From positions 1 to 24,062 of the forward strand of contig CAKTXN010000016.1 in assembly GCA_934630905.1 (NCBI GenBank): 24,062 nucleotides of DNA, written 5' to 3'. A program made the position numbers and the translations under genes. Origin of the DNA: an uncultured Eggerthellaceae bacterium. Its GTDB lineage: Bacteria; Actinomycetota; Coriobacteriia; Coriobacteriales; Eggerthellaceae. The notes under the pieces were generated by a model. The model ran no database searches. It was given only the letters and a program-made list of their open reading frames with translations, and was not told the origin of the DNA. Within the stretch, counting starts at the first letter, position 1. Each line of letters starts with the position of its first letter. Below are positions 1-7,275 of this stretch, piece after piece.

Positions 1-419
1 CCCAGCACGGGGAAGATATCCACAAACACGCACTCCACGAAACCTTCGCGCTCGTATGCCAAAATGCCCTTGCTCGCGCACGTACGCGTGTCGTAGAGCT
101 TCGCGAACGTCTGATGATACGGAATCGCAGGCGGCACGGCATCGTCAGCCACGCGCATGTTGCGTGCTGCGAAGAATTCTTGCCCTTCGGGAGAAGCCGC
201 CAACTCCAAAAAGCGCTGATAACTTGCAAGCGGCATAGCCAAATCCAGATCGTCATCCCACGGGATAAAACCCTGGTGACGCACGGCGCCAATAAGCGAT
301 CCATATGCCAACCAGTACGTTAAATCATGCGCGGCGCAAAACTCATCCATCACGTCAAGCATGCGAAGCTGGCATTGTTTTACCTGTTCATCAGTAAGAT
401 ATTCTTTTTCAGAAGCCAT
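1..419 (-). CDS. LicD family phosphotransferase, 3' part missing
   Basis: This is the first 139 codons of a LicD-family protein. The gene runs off the left edge of the window, so its C-terminus is not visible. Residues 44-60 read GAVRHQGFIPWDDDLDL, the hallmark LicD motif (GxxxGAxRxxGFIPWDDDxD) with the acidic cluster thought to bind metal and the nucleotide donor. LicD enzymes, and the eukaryotic relatives fukutin and FKRP, transfer phosphocholine or phospho-polyol groups from CDP-linked donors onto glycans. The start ATG at 419 is preceded by AGAAGGAA at suitable spacing. It lies 166 bp behind the flippase gene, and that gap carries one copy of the 31-bp palindromic repeat. The donor is not shown by the sequence. 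The CDP-alcohol-forming candidate at 4652-6052 makes a glycerol- or polyol-phosphate donor plausible. Confidence 0.9.
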   Translation of the reverse strand, partial: MASEKEYLTDEQVKQCQLRMLDVMDEFCAAHDLTYWLAYGSLIGAVRHQGFIPWDDDLDLAMPLASYQRFLELAASPEGQEFFAARNMRVADDAVPPAIPYHQTFAKLYDTRTCASKGILAYEREGFVECVFVDIFPVL

Positions 420-557
420 ATTCGTTCCTTCTGTCGCCTCTATTTCACGTATCCGCACCACGGCATCTTCGCCACCTGAGCCTTCGTATCACCGCGGTTT
501 GACCCTTCGCTTTTCATCCTGCGCTTCGCTTGCCATCATGTGGTCTCGTGCCGCAAA

Positions 558-588
558 TGTTGACAAAAGGTGGGGTAATTTGTCATCA
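558..588. repeat. 31-bp palindromic repeat, copy 1
   Basis: The copy starts TGTTGACAAA, has a central GGTGGGG core, and ends TTTGTCATCA, one base away from the perfect arm TTTGTCAACA found in the other two copies. The last three bases (586-588) are the TGA stop codon of the flippase gene read on the minus strand, so the mismatch may reflect the need to keep that stop. It lies between the flippase and the truncated licD gene. The other copies are at 10738-10768 and 10882-10912. Its function is unknown. Arm symmetry suggests a protein-binding site or an RNA hairpin. Confidence 0.9.
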
Positions 589-2124
589 TTTCCGCTTCAG
601 CTTGGACAGAATGCGGTCGAAAATGCCGCGACATTCGTCCCATTCGCGCGTCTTACGGTACAAAAGCATCCACAGCGCCGCAGAGACCGCCACGCCAAAC
701 GCGCCCTTCACGAAGAATCCGAGCAACCCGCCCAACGAAACCAGCTCGCATACGAACAAAAGAACCGCCATAGTCACTGTGTTGAGCAGCAGGTACTTCG
801 CAAATAGGAACAAATACTCGCGCAGCGGGCGCTCCAAGCCAAACTTGTACACCGCCCAGCCTTCATAAATCGTGGAGATACCTAGCGACGAAATGGCACA
901 GCCAATCAGCACGCCATTCAGGCCAAACGGGAACGCAAGCGCCAACGAAAGCAGCGGCAAGAACACCGCTTCCAGCACGGCCTTCCACTTCGTCTTCCAG
1001 AACAGGCCATACGCGCTGGTAAACGAAAGGGCGGCATCGCGCATCCCCTTCACGTAGAACAGGAACACCACCAAAAACACCGTGATGGGTTCCAAACGCC
1101 ACTCAGGACCCGCCAAAAAGTCAATGAAGGGATCAACCGCGCACACGAAACCGCAGGAAATGATCATGTAGAGCATGCCATTGACGAAAAACGTGGTGCG
1201 AAACACCTCGTTTTGGCGTTCCTTCGATTCCGTCACGCCTAAGTTGCCCACGCTGGCAATAAGCGAATCGAACACTTTCGTAAGCACCTGGGTCAGTGCG
1301 TTCACGATCATCAGGTAATTGCCGTACAGCGAAGTCACGCCAATACCCACGACGTTCGTGATGATCAAGTTGCTTGCCGGCGTAGAGCATGCGCCAGCGA
1401 TCTTGTGCATGAACAGACCCACGATGTTTTGCTTCACATCGTGCAGTACGGCCTTGTCAATGGGCTTAACGTCCTTTTCTTTCAGGTACGGATAGCGCTT
1501 GCCCGACACATAAGCGATCACGATGTTTTGCAACAACGTGCTGCTCACCATGCAAATCAGGAAGCACAGGTACTCCTGCGTAAGCAGCAACACGCAAATC
1601 TGCGCCACGCACATAACAATCTGAAACGCATACGTGATCAGGTACACCACATAGCTCTTCTGGTCGGCCATAAGCAGCGAGCCGCGATACGAGAAGAAAT
1701 ACGACACACCGGTATTCAGCACGAAGCAGAAGAAGTATATCTGGATCAAAGGAATATCGGGGCAATCCGGTCCCAACAGCATGCGGATATTGGGCGTAAG
1801 GGCCGCCCCCAGTACGATAATGACAATGCCGATGGTTATATACACGCGCTTGAACAGGCGCATGAGCGATTTAACCGATTCTTTGTCGCCCTTTGCCAGC
1901 GGTTCATACAGCGCAAACACAATAGCGCTGCCAAAGCCCAGATCAGCCAATGAAAGAATCGTCAAAATGCTGGAAAACAAGCTTTCCAAACCAACAAACA
2001 CTTGCGCCAGCTGAGAAATGAGCACGGCGCGCACGGCAAACGATCCAATGGCATAGATCGCCTGACCGCCCCACGCCGCGAACACGTTTTTCAACGTGTT
2101 GCTGGTGCGACTCGATTCACCCAT
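586..2124 (-). CDS. Wzx-type polysaccharide flippase
   Basis: A 512-residue, very hydrophobic membrane protein of the MATE/MOP polysaccharide-transport type, of normal size for a Wzx flippase with about 12-14 helices. Such proteins move the undecaprenyl-linked repeat unit across the cytoplasmic membrane. The N-terminus begins MGESSRTSNTLKNVFAAWGG and leads directly into the first helices, as is usual for the family. The start at 2124 overlaps the stop of the upstream GT4 gene in a TAATG junction, which supports this start over a longer open frame and implies translational coupling. Its neighbours are two glycosyltransferases upstream and a LicD gene downstream, so it is the likely exporter of the glycan built by this locus. 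Family assignment is firm. The substrate is unknown. Confidence 0.9.
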   Translation of the reverse strand: MGESSRTSNTLKNVFAAWGGQAIYAIGSFAVRAVLISQLAQVFVGLESLFSSILTILSLADLGFGSAIVFALYEPLAKGDKESVKSLMRLFKRVYITIGIVIIVLGAALTPNIRMLLGPDCPDIPLIQIYFFCFVLNTGVSYFFSYRGSLLMADQKSYVVYLITYAFQIVMCVAQICVLLLTQEYLCFLICMVSSTLLQNIVIAYVSGKRYPYLKEKDVKPIDKAVLHDVKQNIVGLFMHKIAGACSTPASNLIITNVVGIGVTSLYGNYLMIVNALTQVLTKVFDSLIASVGNLGVTESKERQNEVFRTTFFVNGMLYMIISCGFVCAVDPFIDFLAGPEWRLEPITVFLVVFLFYVKGMRDAALSFTSAYGLFWKTKWKAVLEAVFLPLLSLALAFPFGLNGVLIGCAISSLGISTIYEGWAVYKFGLERPLREYLFLFAKYLLLNTVTMAVLLFVCELVSLGGLLGFFVKGAFGVAVSAALWMLLYRKTREWDECRGIFDRILSKLKRK

Positions 2125-3410
2125 TACGCCTCGCCGTCCTTCAGCGCTGCGCTTGCAGTTGCGGGTTCTTCGCTTGTCGCAGCAGGGCACAAGGCGTCGA
2201 TAAGCGCCGTCCACTGAGGATACACCGCATCTTCTCCAAAGCGCTGAGCTGCGTGTTTTGAAGACGCCGAGAAGTCACGACGCAACTGCGCGTCATCCAT
2301 AAGCTGTCCCAAGCGCGCGGCGTACTGGTCGTAATCGAACGAATCGACCAGAAAACCATTCACGCCGGGCGTAATCAAATCACGCGGACCAGTATCCACG
2401 TCAAACGAGAGCAGCGGCAGGCCGTACGCCATTGCCTCTAGCAGGAACACCGGCAAACCTTCGCGATACGAAGTAAGCGTGGCAATGGCATAGTTCGGGA
2501 ACACATCCTGCGTGCGCTCGTAGCGTCCCCGCAAGCGAACCTGCTTGGAAAGCCCCGCCTCTATGAGCTGTTTTTCCAGGTCAAAGCCGCCTTCTTCATC
2601 AAGGACGGCCGCACCCCACACATCCCACACCCAATCGGGATGCGCTGGCATCACGCGGCGCGCAATTTCGAACAAGTGGTCAACGCCTTTCTCGTGGTCA
2701 AGACGGCCCGCCCACAGAATGCGCTTTTCCTCCACCGCACACAAGGGCGCCTCGCGCAGCAGCTCATTTGATACCCAGTTCGGAATAACCTCAAGCTTGC
2801 GCGCGGGAATATGCAGGAGGCGCTGGTAATCCTGCGCAGATTGGCTGGTCAGAACTACCGCTTTATCGCAAAAATGCGCGCACACGTTACGCAAGAGCGT
2901 TGTTGTCTTGTCGTCAAGCTGATTGATAAGCGCACCGTGGTCGCAAAACACGAGCTTCGTTTTTGCCGCTTTGCACGGAAGCAGCGCCATGGCGCTTTCT
3001 TCCACGCAAATGCCCATGAGCACGTCAATGCGGTGCTCCTTTAAAGCGCAGGTCAGCGGCTTACAAACCTGCTTGAATTGCTCGCGGAAGCGCTGCGCCG
3101 TACCACCAAGCGAGACAACGCTCACGCGCTCGTCCAGGGGAAACGCAACAGATTCGTGGGTAATGCGCTCGATAACGACAACCCGGTATTCGTTGCACAA
3201 GCGGTTAGCCAGTGAGATAGCAACACGTTGTGCGCCACCCATATCCTGCACCGACGAAAGAAAGAAGCCAATCGTTCGCTGCGAACCACCGACGCTTCGA
3301 CCAGCTGTCCGTTGGGGTTTCACGTGCTCCACCTGGTGTAACGGCAACGCGGCGCCCGAAAGGCGCGCCGTTTCTTCCTGCTGGGGAACATTCACTTGCG
3401 CCCGTATCAT
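2124..3410 (-). CDS. GT4-family glycosyltransferase
   Basis: A 428-residue GT-B fold retaining glycosyltransferase. The N-terminal half contains the acceptor-side glycine motif QDMGGAQRVAISLANRL (residues 55-71). The C-terminal half has ILWAGRLDHEKGVDHL (231-246) and the EX7E catalytic pattern from E317 to E325 in EGLPVFLLEAMAYG. These are the standard GT4 donor-site features. The start at 3410 forms an ATGA overlap with the preceding GT2 gene. The open frame continues further upstream, but that part lies inside the GT2 gene. The first 45 residues and the last 20 are low-complexity and outside the fold. The enzyme is presumably cytoplasmic and adds one sugar to the lipid-linked repeat unit. 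Donor and linkage cannot be read from sequence. Confidence 0.92.
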   Translation of the reverse strand: MIRAQVNVPQQEETARLSGAALPLHQVEHVKPQRTAGRSVGGSQRTIGFFLSSVQDMGGAQRVAISLANRLCNEYRVVVIERITHESVAFPLDERVSVVSLGGTAQRFREQFKQVCKPLTCALKEHRIDVLMGICVEESAMALLPCKAAKTKLVFCDHGALINQLDDKTTTLLRNVCAHFCDKAVVLTSQSAQDYQRLLHIPARKLEVIPNWVSNELLREAPLCAVEEKRILWAGRLDHEKGVDHLFEIARRVMPAHPDWVWDVWGAAVLDEEGGFDLEKQLIEAGLSKQVRLRGRYERTQDVFPNYAIATLTSYREGLPVFLLEAMAYGLPLLSFDVDTGPRDLITPGVNGFLVDSFDYDQYAARLGQLMDDAQLRRDFSASSKHAAQRFGEDAVYPQWTALIDALCPAATSEEPATASAALKDGEA

Positions 3411-4651
3411 TCCCGGACACCAGCTTTTTCGGTGCTTGCAGCTGCGGCTTCGCCTTTCGAAGCATCGGCCGCAGGAATTGCATTCGCCGGAACAGCACCT
3501 TGGACTGCTTCCTTCGCGCCTGCTTCGTTGTATTTCACCGTGCTGTTCTGGGCAAACACCAATTTCTCGTATAGCTTCTCGGAAAGGCACAGCGCACGCA
3601 ACGCAATCTTGCGCTTCGCGTTCACTTCCGGATGCTTCAAAATGCCCTTCTTGTGCTGTTTCAGCCACGCAATGATGTCCTGCTTGCGCTTCTTATCGGG
3701 GCTGTTACTTAAAATCATGCCATCAAGCACATCGAAATGCGCCCAATAACAACGAAACATCACGTCATCGATGATCTGCGGGAAATGCTTCTCAATCACG
3801 TGACGGTTGTGCTCCCACGCATCAATAAGGTCCTGGCGAGCACGCGTTGCGGGATTCGACGTAATGGTTCCTTCCGCGTGCCAATAAAAGTAGCGCGGTG
3901 TGGTATCAACCGCCACTTTATCCACTTTCGTGAAGAAATCAACAACGGTCCAGGAATCTTCGTGCGTCATACCAACTGGCTGCGGCACCTTGTGAAGCAG
4001 CCACGCGGGATATAAGCGCGGCGGCACGCATACCGTGAGCGTCTTGTTCAGAAGCATGTCCGAAAGCACTTCTTGGCTGGTCATGGTTGTGCGGATGATT
4101 TCGCTCGGGTTTTCCGTGTAGTCGAAATACACATCAGCAATGCCGCAGATAGACACATCAGCATCTGCCTCAATCAAATGCGCATACAATGACTCGTACA
4201 TATCGGGTGCCACATAGTCATCGCTATCAACGAAACCGATATAATCGCCGTGAGCAGCCAAAACACCCGCGTTGCGAGCGTCGCTCAAACCGCCATTGGG
4301 CTTATGGATAACCACAATGCGCTCATCTCGTTTGCCCCATTCATCGCAAAGAGCAGGGCATGAATCGGGCGAGCCATCGTCAACCAGAATGATTTCCAGA
4401 TTTTGGTACGTTTGCGCAAGCAACGATTCAACGCAGCGATCCAGGTAGTTCTCAACTTTGTAGACCGGCACAACAACCGAGATCAAAGGTGCGGTTGCGC
4501 TGTTTGTCGCATCGGCCGCACCTGCGCAACCGGCAATTGCGTCGGTCGCGTTTGCGCACACGGCAGTCCCGTCCACGCTCGCGCCTGCGCTCGTCGCACC
4601 CACGTGCTTGTTTTCTTCTGTTTCCAGCATGGTTTCTCTATTCGACTCCAT
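3407..4651 (-). CDS. GT2-family glycosyltransferase with Ala-rich tails
   Basis: A 414-residue protein with a GT-A domain starting near residue 56 (PLISVVVPVYKVENYL). DDG at 91-93 and the metal-binding DSDD at 142-145 are present, followed by a C-terminal region typical of capsule/exopolysaccharide GT2 enzymes of the EpsJ kind. The start ATG (4651-4649) directly follows the TAA of the cytidylyltransferase-oxidoreductase fusion, and there is no clear Shine-Dalgarno sequence, so translation is probably coupled to that gene. An alternative ATG lies seven codons in. The first 55 residues and about the last 40 are Ala/Thr/Ser-rich, with some Cys at the N-terminus, and are not part of the GT-A fold. 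This is unusual and recurs in neighbouring proteins. It should act in the cytoplasm on the undecaprenyl-linked glycan. Confidence 0.92.
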   Translation of the reverse strand: MESNRETMLETEENKHVGATSAGASVDGTAVCANATDAIAGCAGAADATNSATAPLISVVVPVYKVENYLDRCVESLLAQTYQNLEIILVDDGSPDSCPALCDEWGKRDERIVVIHKPNGGLSDARNAGVLAAHGDYIGFVDSDDYVAPDMYESLYAHLIEADADVSICGIADVYFDYTENPSEIIRTTMTSQEVLSDMLLNKTLTVCVPPRLYPAWLLHKVPQPVGMTHEDSWTVVDFFTKVDKVAVDTTPRYFYWHAEGTITSNPATRARQDLIDAWEHNRHVIEKHFPQIIDDVMFRCYWAHFDVLDGMILSNSPDKKRKQDIIAWLKQHKKGILKHPEVNAKRKIALRALCLSEKLYEKLVFAQNSTVKYNEAGAKEAVQGAVPANAIPAADASKGEAAAASTEKAGVRE

Positions 4652-6052
4652 TTATCGATCGGTTACCGTCTCGCCGCCGCCAAAGTGGTACGCGCCGCTC
4701 CGCAAACGAATCACGTCGTTTGCAACAAAGCGTTCCACCAGGTCAGTTACGGCAAGAACGTCCTCTTTCAGCTGCATGGGCAAATACGCATCGGGGCCAC
4801 CATGAATGCGGCGCATGAACTCAAACGCCTCGTAGCGATGCCCCTCACCCGCGCATTCGAAATAATATTTCTTCGTGTCGCGCAAATCTTCGCCGCGAAT
4901 CTCAAAGTAATCCGTCTTCCACCACGGCGCCGGCACATACACATATCCCAGCGTGCCCGTGATGATCATAGCGCCTTCGGTTTTGATGCCGCGACCCGCC
5001 ATAAGCGTGGCGCTTGCCGCAGGATACAGCAGCTCGCACTTCGTCCACGAGCAGAAATCATCCTCAAAAGAGCAGATCAGACGCGCGTCGCTGGGATTGT
5101 TGCCCAAAAAAGTTATAGCGGGAAGCATAATGTACGAAGCCAAATCGTAGAAGCTGCCCTGGTACTTGTCGCTTTTATCCAGCCACGACGGCGATTGCGT
5201 AAACGATGCGCGGATGTCCTTGATCTCACCCACGGCGCCACTTTCCAGCAGCCAGCGCAAGCGCTCGAACGCCGGCAGATACAGCGTTTTATCCGCTTCC
5301 ATGAGCACCAGGTTCTTCTCTTCTGCCAGCGCGTAGAGCTCTTCGCCTTCCGCGCGCGAGAAGAACATGGGGCCTTCGCACAGCACATGGCATCCTTCGT
5401 TCAGCGCGCAGCGAATAAGCTCAGCGCGCTTATCGGGGCTCGCGCTTATGTACACGCCCTGCACGCGCTGGCACAGCTCCTGCACCGTTGACGCCATGAA
5501 CAGGTCTTTCTTGCCAGCATCCTTGCAGAACTTCTCGGAATCCTGATCGGGGAAAGCATAAGCGCCCACCACGTTGATATCGGTCACATGGGAGCATTCG
5601 CGCGTGAAGCGGGCAGCAATGTAATCGTTGCCGACAATGCCCAAATCAAGCTGCGGCGTTGCCTGCGCGCGCAGTGCCGTGGATGAAACGCCTTCGGTGC
5701 GCGGCAAATACACCACATCGCAGTAACGCTTCAAGTGGTCGAACTTGCCTTCCCAGTCGGAGCCAATCGCGAAAATATCCACGCCGTACTTTCGGATGTC
5801 GGCGATTTTTTGCCCCTGGTACTCCTCGGCAATAACTAGATCGGCAATGCCCGTTTGCTCAACGGCATGCATGCGCTCGGTAAGCGACTGATGCACGTTC
5901 AGTTTGCCCCGCACGCGGTCGAAGTCATCCGAGGTCACACCAACAATCAGGTAATCTCCCAGGGCCTTCGCGCGGCTCAAAAGAGCCTCGTGCCCGTAAT
6001 GGAACATGTCATACGTGCCATACGTTATAACGATTTTCTTACCGTCTCTCAT
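4652..6052 (-). CDS. TagD-like cytidylyltransferase fused to Gfo/Idh/MocA domain
   Basis: A 466-residue two-domain protein. Residues 5-128 closely follow glycerol-3-phosphate cytidylyltransferase (TagD/TarD): TYGTYDMFHYGH (10-21) contains the HxGH nucleotide-binding motif, GSDWEGKFDHL (97-107) is typical, and RTEGVSST (118-125) matches the RTEGISTT signature. Residues 135-466 look like a Gfo/Idh/MocA oxidoreductase: a Rossmann start LGIVGNDYIA (137-146), the HVLCEGP stretch (222-228) and LVLMEAD followed by the dimer-type C-terminal domain. The normal EKP lysine is glycine here (E226-G227-P228), so redox activity is uncertain. TagD makes CDP-glycerol from CTP and glycerol-3-phosphate. A LicD enzyme nearby could use such a donor. 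AAGGGA precedes the start ATG. The gene begins 140 bp after wzz and abuts the next GT2. Domain assignment is firm and substrate is inferred. Confidence 0.88.
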   Translation of the reverse strand: MRDGKKIVITYGTYDMFHYGHEALLSRAKALGDYLIVGVTSDDFDRVRGKLNVHQSLTERMHAVEQTGIADLVIAEEYQGQKIADIRKYGVDIFAIGSDWEGKFDHLKRYCDVVYLPRTEGVSSTALRAQATPQLDLGIVGNDYIAARFTRECSHVTDINVVGAYAFPDQDSEKFCKDAGKKDLFMASTVQELCQRVQGVYISASPDKRAELIRCALNEGCHVLCEGPMFFSRAEGEELYALAEEKNLVLMEADKTLYLPAFERLRWLLESGAVGEIKDIRASFTQSPSWLDKSDKYQGSFYDLASYIMLPAITFLGNNPSDARLICSFEDDFCSWTKCELLYPAASATLMAGRGIKTEGAMIITGTLGYVYVPAPWWKTDYFEIRGEDLRDTKKYYFECAGEGHRYEAFEFMRRIHGGPDAYLPMQLKEDVLAVTDLVERFVANDVIRLRSGAYHFGGGETVTDR

Positions 6053-6192
6053 GGGCTTTCCCTTCGCCGTTATGCGCGTTATCGCGTTGTGTTATTGCGT
6101 TTTGCCGACGCAAAGCCGCATCGTATTCCTACGCTCTTGCACCAGGTCGCGGCGCTGTTTGCATTTCACAGCACCACCGGACCGGATTGTAC

Positions 6193-7251
6193 TTACTTTT
6201 TCTTCTTCGAAATCAGAATTGCACCTGCCACCGGCACATCGGCAATGCGCACAGCCTTGAGCGCCTGGTCGATTTGCGCGCCCGAAGCGGCGCCTTCCGT
6301 GAACACTAGCGCCACCGCCCCGCAAGAAGCAACGGAAGCAAGAGCCGCGGGAGAAGAAAGATCATCCACGCAGGTCACCGGCTGGGTCATGCTCTCTGAA
6401 ATCGCTTGAGCTGCCGCAGCTGCGCCATCGGCCGGGCATGCGCCCGCAATTGCCACCGAGTCAACGCCGTTGCGAGTCAGCAGCACGCTCAGCGCCGAAG
6501 CCGCACGGGCATAATCGGCATCGGTTTTCACGCACGCCAGCACGGAAAGGTTCAACATGCGCTCAATATCGCGCTCGCAGCGAATGCGGCGCGAGAGAAT
6601 GTCCACACACGCGAAAACAAAAATCGCGCCAAACAGACCCACGAATCCGAAGATGATCAGGCTTTTCACACTCAAACTGCTGTTGGTTTCCACGGCGGAC
6701 TCAATGTTTTCCAACTCATCGGCACCGCGGTCAGACGCCTTCGTGTTATCGCCCGCTTTCAGATAAGCAGCATCGGCAACCACGGCGCTTTTAATGGGCA
6801 GCGTCTCTTCCATTTTCTGCGCCGCCAGAGCTGCAGCGTCGTTTGCTGCCGCCAGGGCAATTTCTTCCGTAGGCGCCGAAACATCAACAAACACGTAATT
6901 CGTGTAGAAGCGCGCATTCTTCTCTTCGTCAAGCCACCAGGGCGCCGTGACAGTCACTTCGGATCCGTACGTGCGACGAATTTGGCCAGCAACGTTATCG
7001 TTGATCACCGTGCGGCGCGCATCGGAAAGCGTGCGGTCGCTTTGCGTGTCAATCAGCGAAGTATCCATTTCTTCCATGGTGAAATACACCACAGCTTCGG
7101 CGGTATACGCCTTTTCGCTGATCTCTTTTGCCTGGTCATCGGTCTTTACGTACGAGCTTGCCACACCAGCGCCCAACGCCAGAACAAAAATCACGATAAT
7201 CGCGACCACGTGACGTCGAATGCTTTCTACCACTGCCCCCACATTGAACAT
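6193..7251 (-). CDS. Wzz-type polysaccharide co-polymerase with degenerate kinase-like domain
   Basis: A 352-residue chain-length-determinant (Wzz/YveK-type) protein. Two membrane helices, about residues 15-35 and 197-219, flank an extracytoplasmic region. Such proteins control Wzy chain length. Residues 220-352 resemble the cytoplasmic tyrosine-kinase (BY-kinase) module in layout: VAIAGACPADGAAAAAQAI (266-284) sits where the Walker A loop should be, CVDDLSSP (294-301) where the Walker A' IDxDLRxP should be, and GAVALVFTEG plus VAGAIL where the last strands fall. The Walker lysine and Ser/Thr are missing, and the tail is KKKK rather than a tyrosine cluster. I therefore infer a non-catalytic pseudo-kinase. 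The start at 7251 has GGAAGG ahead of it and lies 24 bp behind wzy. Confidence 0.85.
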   Translation of the reverse strand: MFNVGAVVESIRRHVVAIIVIFVLALGAGVASSYVKTDDQAKEISEKAYTAEAVVYFTMEEMDTSLIDTQSDRTLSDARRTVINDNVAGQIRRTYGSEVTVTAPWWLDEEKNARFYTNYVFVDVSAPTEEIALAAANDAAALAAQKMEETLPIKSAVVADAAYLKAGDNTKASDRGADELENIESAVETNSSLSVKSLIIFGFVGLFGAIFVFACVDILSRRIRCERDIERMLNLSVLACVKTDADYARAASALSVLLTRNGVDSVAIAGACPADGAAAAAQAISESMTQPVTCVDDLSSPAALASVASCGAVALVFTEGAASGAQIDQALKAVRIADVPVAGAILISKKKK

Positions 7252-7275
7252 TTTTTCTACCTTCCTGCTGTAACC

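Noticed and set aside
558..588. TTGACA within the repeat as a promoter -35 element
   Set aside because: The palindrome carries TTGACA on both strands, but no -10-like hexamer stands 16-18 bp away in any of the three copies, so promoter function is not supported.
6053..6192. Promoter or terminator between wzz and the cytidylyltransferase fusion
   Set aside because: The 140-bp gap shows no convincing -35/-10 pair and no stem with a T-tract. The genes may be co-transcribed, but the gap is left unassigned.
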